Counted from the stretch's first letter, positions 46,752 to 56,068 are shown. The stretch: DNA of 64,000 nt from Mesorhizobium loti (GCF_003148495.1 NZ_QGGH01000002.1:310001-374000), one strand, 5' to 3'. The notes: generated by a model from the sequence alone, not told the origin. Numbers and translations are program-made.

Positions 46752-49725
46752 GCTGGCGCCCTCCATCCGGATCGTAGAAGACGGGATTGCAGAGTTCGAC
46801 GTCATAGTCCTCGCCGCGCAGCGGGTCATGCGCGTGCACGATCTCGCCGATGCGCTCGCGGCCGCGTTCGACTAGGGCCAACCCGATCCACTGATCCAAC
46901 GTCGGCGAGAAGCAGACCGAGGTGACATAGCCCTGGTCGTTACCCGGTCCGGGCGTCTGCCCCTTGGGGATGATATGCGCGCCGGAGCGCAGCCGGCGCG
47001 CCTTGTCCGTCGGCTTGATGCCGACGACGACCTGCCGGTCCGGCGCGGTCAGCGCCTCGCGCCCGGCCAGGACGCGGCCGATATAATCCTTCTTGGTCGA
47101 CATCATCTTGCCCAGACCAAGATCGGCTGCCGTCGTCGTGCCGCTCAGTTCCGGTCCGGCGATGTGCCCCTTTTCGACGCGCATGACGCCGAGCGCCTCG
47201 GTGCCGTATGGCGTCACGCCGAAGGGCGCGCCGGCCAGCATCAGATTGCGCGCCATGGCATCGCCGAAGCGCGCCGGCACCGAAATCTCGAAGGCCATCT
47301 CGCCGGAGAACGAGATGCGGAACAGCCGCGCCTCGAGGCCGCCGCGCAACGTCACTTCGCGTGCGCCCATGAACGGAAAGCCTTCGTTGGAAAGGTCCTC
47401 GGCCGGATCGACGATTTCTTTCAACAGGTCTCGCGTTTTCGGGCCGGCAATCGAGAATTGCGCCCACTGGTCGGAGACGGAGGTCAACTGCACGTCGAGC
47501 TCCGGGAACAGCACCTGACGGCAGAATTCGAGATGCTGCATCACCAGGCCGGCCTTGGCCGTGGTGGTGGTCAGGAAATAATGATCCTCGGCCAGCCGCG
47601 ACGTCGTGCCATCGTCGTAGACGATGCCGTCCTCGCGCAGCATCAGCCCGTAGCGGGCCTTTCCCACGGCAAGATTGGAAAAGGTGTTGATGTAGACGCG
47701 GTCGAGGAAGGCGCCGGCATCCGGCCCGTGCACGTCGATCTTGCCCAGCGTCGAGACATCGCAGAAGCCGACGCCGCTACGCACCGCCTTGACCTCGCGG
47801 GTCACCGATTCCAGCCAGTCCTTCTCGCCGGCGCGCGGATACCATTGCGCCCGCTTCCACAGACCGGTGTCGACGAAGACAGCACCTTGTTCCACAGCCC
47901 AGTGGTGCGACGGCGTCAGCCGCGTCGCATGGAAAGTCTCGTCGCGGTGATGGCCGGCGAAAGCGCCGATGGCGACGGGCACGTAAGGAGGCCGGTAGAT
48001 CGTCGTGCCGGTCTCGGGGATCGACCGGCCGCTCACCGCCGCCATGATGGCGAGGCCAGCGACATTCGAGGTCTTGCCCTGGTCGGTCGCCATGCCGAGC
48101 GTTGTGTAGCGTTTCAGGTGTTCGACCGATTCAAAACCTTCACGCTGCGCCAGTTCGATGTCGGAAGCGGTGACATCGTGCTGGTAGTCGACAAAGGCCT
48201 TGCCCTTGCCGGCGACGTGCCAGAGCGGCGTCAGCGAAAAGGCTTCGTCATCGGCGACAGGTGCGATGCCCGCCTTGCCGTTGTGCCCTGCGTCACGCGC
48301 CGCTGTCGCGCCGGCTGCAAACCCCTGGCTCAGGCAGGCGCCGAGGCCGAAGTCGCCGTTGGCGGCACCGGCGGCAGTCATTCCGGGAGGCGCGCCATCG
48401 GGCACGAAGGCGGAGATGTCGTCATTCCATGTCGGTCGGCCGCGATGGAAGGAGGTCAATCCGACTGCCGGATTCCAGCCACCGGAAACGGCAAGCCCGT
48501 CGGCTTCGACTTCGGCGCGCGCACCACCGGTGAGCGACACCGCGATTTTCCTGACACCATCCTTGCCTCCGTCGACGCCGCTGACGGAGCCGTGCAGCAC
48601 CGGGAAGCCGCCCTTGGAGGCCAGCGAACGATGCGCCGGAGACACGTCAGGTCGCGCGTCGACGACCGCTGCGATCTGCAATCCGGCGCTGAGTGCGGTC
48701 TCGACCGTGCGCCAGCCATCCTCATTGTTGGTGAAAAGCGCGATACGTTTGGCCGGCGCTGCGGCGTAGCGCGCGACATAGGTCCGCACCGCCGAAGCCA
48801 TCATCACGCCGGGCGTGTCGTTGCCGGCAAAGACGATAGGCCGTTCTATGGCGCCGGCCGCGACGACGCAGCGCTTCGCCACGATCCGCCACAGCCGCTG
48901 GCGCACCTGGTGCTCGGGCGGCGAGGGCAGGTGGTCGTTGACCCGCTCGATGGCGCCATAGGTGCCGCCATCGTAGACGCCAAACAATGTCGTGCGGGTC
49001 ATGATGCCGACGTCGGGCATGTCAGCCAGTTCAGCCAGCGTCCGCGACAGCCACTCGGCTGCCGGAACACCATCGATCGTGCCGCCATCCGACAGCAGGC
49101 GGCCGCCGGGGACAAAATCCTCTTCGCACAGGATGACGCGGGCACCAGAGCGGCCGGCTGCCAAGGCTGCGGCCAGACCGGCCGGGCCGGAGCCGGCGAT
49201 CAGCACATCGCAATGCGCCCATGCCTTGTCGTAGTGGTCGGGATCGGCGACGCCTGCGGCGCGGCCAAGGCCGGCGGCACGGCGGATCGCCGGCTCGTAG
49301 ATCGCTTCCCAGAATTTCGCCGGCCACATGAAGGTCTTGTAGTAGAAGCCGGCGACGAAGATCGGCGCGAACAACTGGTTGACCGACATCACGTCGTGGC
49401 GCAGCGATGGCCAGCGGTTCTGGCTGGCGGCTTCAAGCCCTTCATAGAGTTCGGCCGTCGTCGCCTTGGTGTTCGGCTCGCGCCGTGCGCCCGTGCGCAA
49501 TTCGACCAGCGCGTTGGGCTCTTCCGAGCCTGATGTCAGGATGCCGCGCGGGCGATGGTATTTGAACGAACGGCCGACCAGCTTGACGCCATTGGCGATC
49601 AGCGCCGAGGCGAGCGTGTCGCCCTGGAAGCCGGAGAAAGCCTTGCCGTCGAAACGGAAGTTCAGCGGCGCCGAGCGGTCGATGAGACCGCCATCGTCGA
49701 GCCGGTTTGTCTGCGCGCTGGCCAT
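46744..49725 (-). CDS. mgdC: N-methylglutamate dehydrogenase subunit C (sarcosine oxidase alpha-like)
   Basis: A 993-residue subunit. An N-terminal ferredoxin-like fold (about 20-100) precedes an NAD-binding Rossmann domain with GSGPAG at 178-183 and a C-terminal GcvT-type folate domain (from about 610, with DVSTLGKIDVHGPDAGAFLD). In the complex it binds dinucleotide and folate, so the methyl group leaves as methylene-tetrahydrofolate or formaldehyde. The ATG at 49725 overlaps the mgdB stop by one base (TGATG). With the gmaS-mgsABC genes upstream, the substrate is N-methylglutamate. Confidence 0.86.
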   Translation of the reverse strand: MASAQTNRLDDGGLIDRSAPLNFRFDGKAFSGFQGDTLASALIANGVKLVGRSFKYHRPRGILTSGSEEPNALVELRTGARREPNTKATTAELYEGLEAASQNRWPSLRHDVMSVNQLFAPIFVAGFYYKTFMWPAKFWEAIYEPAIRRAAGLGRAAGVADPDHYDKAWAHCDVLIAGSGPAGLAAALAAGRSGARVILCEEDFVPGGRLLSDGGTIDGVPAAEWLSRTLAELADMPDVGIMTRTTLFGVYDGGTYGAIERVNDHLPSPPEHQVRQRLWRIVAKRCVVAAGAIERPIVFAGNDTPGVMMASAVRTYVARYAAAPAKRIALFTNNEDGWRTVETALSAGLQIAAVVDARPDVSPAHRSLASKGGFPVLHGSVSGVDGGKDGVRKIAVSLTGGARAEVEADGLAVSGGWNPAVGLTSFHRGRPTWNDDISAFVPDGAPPGMTAAGAANGDFGLGACLSQGFAAGATAARDAGHNGKAGIAPVADDEAFSLTPLWHVAGKGKAFVDYQHDVTASDIELAQREGFESVEHLKRYTTLGMATDQGKTSNVAGLAIMAAVSGRSIPETGTTIYRPPYVPVAIGAFAGHHRDETFHATRLTPSHHWAVEQGAVFVDTGLWKRAQWYPRAGEKDWLESVTREVKAVRSGVGFCDVSTLGKIDVHGPDAGAFLDRVYINTFSNLAVGKARYGLMLREDGIVYDDGTTSRLAEDHYFLTTTTAKAGLVMQHLEFCRQVLFPELDVQLTSVSDQWAQFSIAGPKTRDLLKEIVDPAEDLSNEGFPFMGAREVTLRGGLEARLFRISFSGEMAFEISVPARFGDAMARNLMLAGAPFGVTPYGTEALGVMRVEKGHIAGPELSGTTTAADLGLGKMMSTKKDYIGRVLAGREALTAPDRQVVVGIKPTDKARRLRSGAHIIPKGQTPGPGNDQGYVTSVCFSPTLDQWIGLALVERGRERIGEIVHAHDPLRGEDYDVELCNPVFYDPDGGRQRG

Positions 49726-50000
49726 CACGCACCAACCTTCGCAGCGCCGGCGCCCGCCGCCGCCTCAACCGAAGAAATCTCGTGCGTCAGCGTGTTGCGG
49801 GTGACCTTCAGCCAGGCCCGGCAACCGCCGCCATGGTACCAGTATTCGCTGGTCTCACCGGCAACGTTATCGCGCAGATAGACATAGTCGAAGACCTCGT
49901 CTTCCGAGGCGCCGGCAACCGGCCGCATCGGCTTGGCGTCGCCGAGATAGGTGAACTCACCGAGTTCGCGTTCACCGCAGAAGGGACAGACAATGCGCAT
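49725..50000 (-). CDS. mgdB: N-methylglutamate dehydrogenase subunit B (sarcosine oxidase delta-like)
   Basis: A 91-residue zinc-binding subunit. The zinc ligands of the SoxD family are all present: Cys5, Cys8, His56 and Cys60 (CPFC near the start, then YWYHGGGC). It is a small structural part of the four-subunit flavoenzyme. It starts 17 bases after the mgdA stop and its stop overlaps the mgdC start by one base. Confidence 0.88.
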   Translation of the reverse strand: MRIVCPFCGERELGEFTYLGDAKPMRPVAGASEDEVFDYVYLRDNVAGETSEYWYHGGGCRAWLKVTRNTLTHEISSVEAAAGAGAAKVGA

Positions 50001-50017
50001 TTTCTTCTAAACCGCCT

Positions 50018-51271
50018 TCAATGCAGGTTCGGTTGGGCGCCCTGGCCCTTTTCGTCGATCATCGCACCGCGCCGGAAGCGGTCGAGGCGGAACCGCACCG
50101 CTTCTTCGTGCGGCGTGTCGCGGGCTAGAAGATGGGCAAAGACGAAGCCGGAACCCGGTGTCGCCTTGAAGCCGCCATAGCACCAGCCGGCGTTGATGTA
50201 GAGCCCGTCGACCGGCGTCTTGTCGATGATCGGCGAGCCGTCCATCGACATGTCCATGATGCCGCCCCACTGGCGCAGCAGGCGCACGCGGCCGATCATC
50301 GGCATCAGCGCCATGCCGCCCTCGCAGACGTCCTCCATCACAGGCATGTTGCCGCGCTGGGCGTAGGAATTGTAGCCGTCTATGTCGCCGCCGAAGACCA
50401 GCCCGCCCTTGTCGGACTGGCTGACATAGAAATGGCCGGCGCCGAAGGTCATGACGCCGGGGATAAGCGGCTTGATCGCCTCGGAGACAAAGGCCTGCAG
50501 CACATGGCTTTCGATCGGCAGGCGCAGACCGGCCATCGCCGCGACGCGCGACGAGGAGCCGGCGACAGCCATGCCGACCTTACCGCCGCCGATCTTGCCG
50601 CGGGATGTCTCGACGCCGGTCACCTTGCCATTGGCGTCCCTGACGAAGCCGGTGACTTCGCAATTCTGGATGATATCGACGCCGAGCGCGCTCGCCGCGT
50701 GCGCGTAGCCCCAGACCACCGCATCGTGCCGCGCGGTGCCGCCGCGCCGCTGCAAGAGCCCGCCTTGCACGGGAAAGCGCGCATTGTCGAAGTTCAGGAA
50801 CGGTATCATCTTCCTGACCGCGGCGAGATCGAGCAGTTCGGCGTCGATGCCGTTGATGCGCATGGTGTTGCCGCGCCGGGCATAGGCGTCTCGCTGCGCG
50901 TCGGAGTGGTAGAGGTTGATGACGCCGCGCTGGCTGACCATCGTGTTGTAGTTGAGGTCCTGCTCCATCCGCTCCCACAGCTTCATCGACAGTTCGTAGA
51001 AGCCGGTGTTGCCGGGCAGGCCGTAATTGGAGCGGATGATGGTGGTGTTGCGGCCGGCATTGCCGGAGCCGATCCAGCCTTTTTCGAGCACGGCGACATT
51101 CTTGATGCCGTACTCGCTGGCCAGGAACCATGCGGTGGCCAAGCCATGGCCGCCGCCGCCGATGATCACCACGTCGTAGCGGTCCTTCGGCGTGGCGTCG
51201 CGCCAGGTGCGTTGCCAATTCTTGTGGCCGGACAGGGCGGCGCGGGCGAGCGAGAAGATCGAGTATTTCAT
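50018..51271 (-). CDS. mgdA: N-methylglutamate dehydrogenase subunit A (sarcosine oxidase beta-like)
   Basis: A 417-residue flavoprotein of the DAO family, the catalytic subunit that oxidises the N-methyl group. The FAD-binding motif is GGGGHG at 38-43 (DVVIIGGGGHGLATAWFLAS), followed by the GSGNAGRNTTIIRSNY segment near the flavin. Sequence alone would give sarcosine oxidase beta. The gmaS gene ends 36 bases upstream and mgsCBA lie beyond it, which favours N-methylglutamate as the substrate, giving glutamate and a C1 unit. Confidence 0.86.
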   Translation of the reverse strand: MKYSIFSLARAALSGHKNWQRTWRDATPKDRYDVVIIGGGGHGLATAWFLASEYGIKNVAVLEKGWIGSGNAGRNTTIIRSNYGLPGNTGFYELSMKLWERMEQDLNYNTMVSQRGVINLYHSDAQRDAYARRGNTMRINGIDAELLDLAAVRKMIPFLNFDNARFPVQGGLLQRRGGTARHDAVVWGYAHAASALGVDIIQNCEVTGFVRDANGKVTGVETSRGKIGGGKVGMAVAGSSSRVAAMAGLRLPIESHVLQAFVSEAIKPLIPGVMTFGAGHFYVSQSDKGGLVFGGDIDGYNSYAQRGNMPVMEDVCEGGMALMPMIGRVRLLRQWGGIMDMSMDGSPIIDKTPVDGLYINAGWCYGGFKATPGSGFVFAHLLARDTPHEEAVRFRLDRFRRGAMIDEKGQGAQPNLH

Positions 51272-51307
51272 CAGTTCATTCCGAGGTCGCTCGCACCGCT
51301 GGGTCGA

Positions 51308-52615
51308 CTAAATGTCCAGCGTGTGGTCGCGCTCCCATTGCGTGAAGTGCGAAGCATAGGAATTCCATTCCTGGTGCTTCAGCTTTAGGTAGGCCGACGA
51401 GAATTCCTCACCCAGCGCCGCCTTGAGCGATTTGTCCTTGTCGAACTCGCGCAAGGCGTCGAGCAGGTTGAGCGGCAGCTTCGGCGCGCCCTTCACCGTA
51501 TGGCCGTGCTGGTACATGTCGATGTCGTAGCGCTTGCCGGGATCGGCCTTGGAACGGATGCCGTCGAGGCCGGCGGCGATGATAACGGCCTGCAGGAGAT
51601 AGGGGTTGGCCGCCCCATCCGGCAGCCGCAGTTCGAAGCGCCCGGGGCCGGGCACACGCACCATATGGGTGCGGTTGTTGCCGGTCCAGGTCACTGTGTT
51701 CGGCGCCCAGGTCGCGCCCGAGATCGTACGCGGCGCGTTGATGCGCTTGTAGGAGTTGACCGTCGGATTGGTGATCGCGGCCAGCGCGGAGGCATGCTTC
51801 ATGATGCCGCCGAGGAAATTCCTGCCCTTGGCCGAGAGGCCAAGCTCCATCGCATTGTCGGCGAAGACGTTGGTCTTGCCGGCCTTGTCCCAGACCGAGA
51901 TATGGGCATGGCAGCCATTGCCGGTCAGGCCCTGGAAGGGTTTGGGCATGAAGGTCGCGCGGAGGCTATGCTTTTCCGCGATCGACTTGACCATGAACTT
52001 GAAGAACGAATGCTTGTCGGCGGTCGCCAGCGCATCGTCGAAGGCCCAGTTCATCTCGAACTGGCCGTTGGCGTCCTCGTGGTCGTTTTGGTAGGCGCCC
52101 CAGCCGAGCGCCAGCATGTGGTCGCAGATCTCGGCGATGACGTCGTAGCGCCGCATCACCGCTTGCTGGTCGTAGCAGGGCTTTGAGGCCGTGTCGTATT
52201 CGTCGGAAATCGTCTTGCCGTCGGGCGAGATCAGGAAGAACTCGGCCTCGACGCCGGTCTTGACATGCATGCCGTCGCTGGCCGCTTCGGCAATCAGCCG
52301 CTTCAGCGTGTTGCGCGGCGCCTGGTCGACCTCCTTGTCGTCCATGATGCAGTTGGCAGCGACCCAGGCGACCTCAGGCTTCCACGGCAGCTGGATCACC
52401 GAATCCGGATCCGGCACCGCCAGCATGTCGGGATGCGCCGGCGTCAGGTCCAGCCAGGTGGCGAACCCGGCAAAGCCGGCGCCGTCCTTCTGCATGTCGG
52501 CGATTGCCTGTGCCGGCACCAACTTGGCACGCTGGCCACTGAACAGGTCAGTGTAGGAAATCATGAAATATTTGACGTTTTTCGCCCTTGCGAATTCTGC
52601 AAGATCAGCTGTCAC
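51308..52615 (-). CDS. gmaS: gamma-glutamylmethylamide synthetase (GlnT-type)
   Basis: A 435-residue glutamine-synthetase-like ligase. It joins methylamine to glutamate using ATP, the first step of the N-methylglutamate pathway. The catalytic segments of the family are visible: VEAEFFLISPDG with metal-binding Glu, the GNGCHAHISVWD loop and NRTHMVRVPGPGRFELRLPDGAANPY. It is shorter than ordinary type I glutamine synthetase and belongs to the GlnT/GmaS group. Place between mgsC (63 bases upstream) and mgdA supports GmaS over a plain glutamine synthetase type III; some rhizobial members are listed as glnT. Confidence 0.84.
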   Translation of the reverse strand: MTADLAEFARAKNVKYFMISYTDLFSGQRAKLVPAQAIADMQKDGAGFAGFATWLDLTPAHPDMLAVPDPDSVIQLPWKPEVAWVAANCIMDDKEVDQAPRNTLKRLIAEAASDGMHVKTGVEAEFFLISPDGKTISDEYDTASKPCYDQQAVMRRYDVIAEICDHMLALGWGAYQNDHEDANGQFEMNWAFDDALATADKHSFFKFMVKSIAEKHSLRATFMPKPFQGLTGNGCHAHISVWDKAGKTNVFADNAMELGLSAKGRNFLGGIMKHASALAAITNPTVNSYKRINAPRTISGATWAPNTVTWTGNNRTHMVRVPGPGRFELRLPDGAANPYLLQAVIIAAGLDGIRSKADPGKRYDIDMYQHGHTVKGAPKLPLNLLDALREFDKDKSLKAALGEEFSSAYLKLKHQEWNSYASHFTQWERDHTLDI

Positions 52616-52678
52616 GGAAGTTCCCCATTTTTTTGTCGATTGTGGCCCCAGAGCGTGTGGGCTTCGGCCCTTCGTTGA

Positions 52679-54007
52679 TTAGAAGCCGTTCTTCCCCGGT
52701 ATCCAGTTGGTGCCGGCCAGCGGCACGCCGGCCATGGCCGCTGCCTCGATCGTCAGGGCGACGAGGTCCTCGGGTTCCAGATTGTGCAGGCTGTTCTTGC
52801 CGCACGCGCGGGCGATCGTTTGAGCCTCAAGCGTCATCACCTTGAGGAAGTTCGCCAGCCGGCGTCCGGCAGCCACCGGATCGACCCGCTTCATCAATTC
52901 GGGGTCCTGCGTGGTGATGCCAGCCGGGTCGCGGCCCTCGTGCCAGTCGTCATAGGCGCCGGCCGTGGTGCCGAGCTCGTTATACTCCGCCTCCCAGCGC
53001 GGATCGTTGTCACCGAGCGCGACAAGGGCAGCCGTGCCGATCGAGACCGCGTCGACGCCGAGCGCCAGCGCCTTGGCGACATCGGCGCCGTTGCGGATGC
53101 CGCCGGAGACGATCAGTTGCACCTTGCGGTGCATGCCCAAGTCTTGCAGCGCCTGCACCGCCGGCCTGATGCAGGCAAGCGTCGGCATACCGACATTTTC
53201 GATGAACACTTCCTGTGTGGCGGCGGTGCCGCCCTGCATGCCGTCGACGACGACGACATCGGCGCCCGCCTTCACCGCAAGCGCCGTGTCATAATAGGGC
53301 CGGGCGCCGCCGACCTTGACGTAGATCGGCTTTTCCCAGTCGGTGATTTCGCGCAGTTCGAGGATCTTGATCTCGAGATCGTCGGGTCCGGTCCAGTCGG
53401 GATGGCGCGAGGCCGAGCGCTGGTCGATGCCTTTCGGCAACGTGCGCATTTCGGCGACACGGTCGGAAATCTTCTGGCCAAGCAGCATGCCGCCGCCACC
53501 CGGCTTGGCGCCCTGGCCGACGACGACTTCGATCGCATCGGCGCGGCGCAAATCGCGTGGATTCATGCCATAGCGCGAGGGCAAATATTGATAGACCAGT
53601 TGCTTGGAATGGCCGCGCTCTTCCTCGGTCATGCCGCCGTCGCCGGTGGTGGTCGAGGTGCCCGACAGGGTCGCGCCCCGTCCGAGGGCTTCCTTGGCGG
53701 GGCCTGACAGCGAGCCAAAACTCATGCCGGCGATGGTAATCGGGATTTTCAGTTCGATCGGCTTCTTGGCATGGCGAGAGCCGAGCACGACGCTCGTGTC
53801 GCAGCGTTCGCGATAGCCTTCGAGCGGGTAACGCGAGATCGAGGCGCCGAGGAACAGAAGGTCGTCGAAATGCGGCAGCTTGCGCTTGGCGCCAGCGCCG
53901 CGGATGTCATAGATGCCGGTCGCCGCGGCACGGCGGATCTCGGAAAGCGTATAGTCGTCGAAGGTCGCGGATTTGCGCGGCGTCGTCGGCGGGTTCCTGT
54001 AGGTCAT
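52679..54007 (-). CDS. mgsC: N-methylglutamate synthase subunit C (glutamate-synthase-like)
   Basis: A 442-residue FMN-binding protein like the central and FMN domains of glutamate synthase (GQGAKPGGGGMLLGQKISDRVAEMR, VDGMQGGTAATQEVFIENVG, LIVSGGIRNGADVAKALALG). With MgsA and MgsB it transfers methylamine from gamma-glutamylmethylamide to make N-methylglutamate. In rhizobia the same three genes are often called glxBCD. It starts six bases after mgsB and is 63 bases before gmaS. Confidence 0.86.
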   Translation of the reverse strand: MTYRNPPTTPRKSATFDDYTLSEIRRAAATGIYDIRGAGAKRKLPHFDDLLFLGASISRYPLEGYRERCDTSVVLGSRHAKKPIELKIPITIAGMSFGSLSGPAKEALGRGATLSGTSTTTGDGGMTEEERGHSKQLVYQYLPSRYGMNPRDLRRADAIEVVVGQGAKPGGGGMLLGQKISDRVAEMRTLPKGIDQRSASRHPDWTGPDDLEIKILELREITDWEKPIYVKVGGARPYYDTALAVKAGADVVVVDGMQGGTAATQEVFIENVGMPTLACIRPAVQALQDLGMHRKVQLIVSGGIRNGADVAKALALGVDAVSIGTAALVALGDNDPRWEAEYNELGTTAGAYDDWHEGRDPAGITTQDPELMKRVDPVAAGRRLANFLKVMTLEAQTIARACGKNSLHNLEPEDLVALTIEAAAMAGVPLAGTNWIPGKNGF

Positions 54008-54013
54008 GCTGCC

Positions 54014-54739
54014 TCAATACGCGTCGGCGTTGTCGATATTGAAATTGTAGAGCGTGCGCGCCGAGCCGTAGCGCTTGAATTCCGCCGGCTTGACGCCGGT
54101 CACGCCGGCGCGATCGAGCAGGCCCTGCAGCAATTCCAGATGCTCGGGCCGCATCTCCTTGGCGATGCAGTCGGCGCCGAGGCTGTCGACCTTGCCGCGC
54201 ACGAACAGCCGCGCCTCGTAGATGGAATCGCCGAGCGCATCGCCGGCATCGCCCAGCACCACCAGATTGCCCGATTGCGCCATGAAGGCCGACATGTGGC
54301 CGATATTGCCGTGCACGACGATGTCGATGCCCTTCATCGAAATGCCGCAACGTGACGAGGCGTTGCCTTCGATGACCAGCAGGCCGCCCTTGCCGGTGGC
54401 GCCGGCATATTGGCTGGCGTCGCCCTTGATGGTGATCGAGCCCGACATCATGTTCTCGCCGACGCCGGGGCCTGCCGAACCATGCACGGTGATGGTGCTG
54501 CCGGAATTCATGCCGCCGCAGTAATAGCCGACGCTGCCGCGCACATCGATGGCAACAGGCTGGTCGACGCCGACGGCGACCGAATGGCTGCCCTTCGGGT
54601 TCAGAACTTCCCATGCCGTTTCGTTCGAGCCGGGAGCCAGATTGTGAAGCGCCTGGTTGAGTTCGCGCAACGACAGTTGGTCGAGATCGAAGACCCGAGG
54701 GTCGTGCGCCGCAGTCTTTGAAAGCGTGGTTGCCGGCAT
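54014..54739 (-). CDS. mgsB: N-methylglutamate synthase subunit B (GXGXG domain)
   Basis: A 241-residue protein made of the GXGXG beta-helix domain found at the C-terminus of glutamate synthase (DVRGSVGYYCGGMNSGSTITVHGSAGPGVGENM and repeats of this kind). It is the structural subunit of the three-part N-methylglutamate synthase. The ATG at 54739 lies four bases after the mgsA stop and gives the family start; the frame open to 54796 overlaps mgsA and is not used. Confidence 0.86.
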   Translation of the reverse strand: MPATTLSKTAAHDPRVFDLDQLSLRELNQALHNLAPGSNETAWEVLNPKGSHSVAVGVDQPVAIDVRGSVGYYCGGMNSGSTITVHGSAGPGVGENMMSGSITIKGDASQYAGATGKGGLLVIEGNASSRCGISMKGIDIVVHGNIGHMSAFMAQSGNLVVLGDAGDALGDSIYEARLFVRGKVDSLGADCIAKEMRPEHLELLQGLLDRAGVTGVKPAEFKRYGSARTLYNFNIDNADAY

Positions 54740-54743
54740 GAAC

Positions 54744-55640
54744 TCAATGCTCCCAGAAATAGACGGTTGCGGGCTCGGGTTCCCAGACCCTCGCATTGTC
54801 TATGCCGGGCAGTTTGGTCAGCGCGCGATATTCCGAGCCGAAGGCGACATACTGGTCGGTTTCGGCCATCACGGCGGGCTTGCAGGCGATCGGATCGCGC
54901 ACCACGCCGAAGCCGTTCTTGGTGCCGACGACGAAGGTGAAGAAGCCGTCGAGATCGGAGAGCGTGCCTTCCAGCGCCTCGCCGAGATTCTTGCCATGCG
55001 CCATCTGCGAGGAGAGATAGGCGGCAGCGACCTCGGTGTCGTTCTCGGTCTCGAATTTCATACCTTCGCGGATCAGTTCGCGGCGGACATTGTTGTGGTT
55101 GGACAGCGAACCATTGTGCACCAGGCACTGGTCGGCTCCGGTCGAGAACGGATGCGCGCCCATCGTCGTCACCGCCGATTCCGTAGCCATCCGGGTATGG
55201 CCGATGCCATGCGTGCCGGTCATCTTGCGGACATCGAAGCGATCGACGACCGCCTCGGGCAGGCCGACTTCCTTGTAGATCTCGACAACGTCGCCAGCGC
55301 CCATGATGCGGATGTCGGGGCGCAGCGCCTGGATGGTTTCGCGCGCCTCGTCGATCTTGGCGGGCGTGGTCCTGACGACGGCATGGGTCGACTTCACCGC
55401 GATCGTCACCGGCGTGCCGATGGCCTTGGCGAGCTCCGCCTCGAGACCGCGGAAATCGCGGTCGGGCTTGGCCGACTGGATGGTGATCTTGGCCTCATTT
55501 TTGGAAGGCGCGCCGTAGATGGCGATGCCGGCGCTGTCCGGACCGCGATCGCTGAGCGAGATCAGCATCTGCGACAGCATCGCACCAAGCTGGGGTTCCA
55601 GCGCCTTGTCCTTCAAAAACAGTCCGACAATTCCACACAT
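54744..55640 (-). CDS. mgsA: N-methylglutamate synthase subunit A (class II amidotransferase)
   Basis: A 298-residue class II glutamine amidotransferase-like protein. The N-terminal nucleophile Cys2 (MCGIVGLFLKD) is present, as are the RGPDSAGIAIYG and GIGHTRMATESAVTTMGAHPF segments of this fold. In this complex it probably releases methylamine from gamma-glutamylmethylamide. It is the first gene of the mgsABC-gmaS-mgdABCD operon; GGGAGG is five bases before the ATG. The upstream gap holds a 17-base tandem repeat and an ATTTTTTTCATA motif. Confidence 0.87.
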   Translation of the reverse strand: MCGIVGLFLKDKALEPQLGAMLSQMLISLSDRGPDSAGIAIYGAPSKNEAKITIQSAKPDRDFRGLEAELAKAIGTPVTIAVKSTHAVVRTTPAKIDEARETIQALRPDIRIMGAGDVVEIYKEVGLPEAVVDRFDVRKMTGTHGIGHTRMATESAVTTMGAHPFSTGADQCLVHNGSLSNHNNVRRELIREGMKFETENDTEVAAAYLSSQMAHGKNLGEALEGTLSDLDGFFTFVVGTKNGFGVVRDPIACKPAVMAETDQYVAFGSEYRALTKLPGIDNARVWEPEPATVYFWEH

Positions 55641-55655
55641 GTCAGCCTCCCGGTG

Positions 55656-55690
55656 GTTTGTAGCTAAGAGATCGTTTGTAGCTAAGAGAT
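55656..55690 (-). repeat. 17-base tandem repeat in the mgsA leader
   Basis: The sequence gtttgtagctaagagat occurs twice with one base between copies (55656-55672 and 55674-55690), an 18-base period. It lies 16 bases upstream of the mgsA ATG. It may be a direct-repeat regulator site, an RNA-level element, or a recent duplication. Confidence 0.8.
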
Positions 55691-55724
55691 GATGTATCGA
55701 ATGAGTCCCATAAATTCAATCATA

Positions 55725-55738
55725 TGAAAAAAATTTTC
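55725..55738 (-). promoter_or_regulatory. T-tract motif and putative promoter of the mgs operon
   Basis: On the minus strand GAAAATTTTTTTCA runs into TATGAT, a good -10 box, about 80 bases before mgsA. No clear -35 box is seen 17 bases upstream, so an activator may be needed. The motif matches 12 of 14 bases with the one at 59127-59140. Confidence 0.45.
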
Positions 55739-55744
55739 CTCTAG

Positions 55745-56068
55745 TTACGTATGCGGCCCAATGCCGCTCTGTGCATTGTCGCCGTCTCGCCGGGCATTGT
55801 GAACCCATTTGGCGGTGCGGATGCGGGCGATCTTGTAGGCGTCGAGGATCGACAAGGCATAGATTAGAAAGCCGCCGGCATGACGACCGACAAAGCTGGC
55901 GTCTGGCGGCGCGATCTTGGCGGTGACCCATGCCAGGATCACCAAGAAGAAGAGGAACTGAAGGCCGCGCACCGGCACGCCCAGAATGACGTGCCCGCTT
56001 GCCGGCAGCACGATTGCAGCGCCGAGAACCAGATAGGGGTTGGTGGGCGCAGTGATGGAACTGGTCAT
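55745..56068 (-). CDS. small membrane protein, unknown
   Basis: A 107-residue protein with three hydrophobic stretches (VLGAAIVLPASGHVILG, FLFFLVILAWVTAKI and AGGFLIYALSILDAYKI). The pattern loosely recalls TM2-like small membrane proteins, but I do not recognise a family. The ATG at 56068 overlaps the previous stop by four bases (ATGA). It is the last gene of a six-gene leftward operon that starts at 59062, and it ends about 100 bases before mgsA. Confidence 0.7.
   Translation of the reverse strand: MTSSITAPTNPYLVLGAAIVLPASGHVILGVPVRGLQFLFFLVILAWVTAKIAPPDASFVGRHAGGFLIYALSILDAYKIARIRTAKWVHNARRDGDNAQSGIGPHT

Noticed and set aside
46975..49533. 852-codon plus-strand frame opposite mgdC
   Set aside because: It is a shadow of mgdC, with repeated Arg, His and Gly and no recognisable domain.
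46122..51271. Heterotetrameric sarcosine oxidase soxBDAG
   Set aside because: The subunits fit by sequence, but the contiguous gmaS and mgsABC genes point to N-methylglutamate dehydrogenase.
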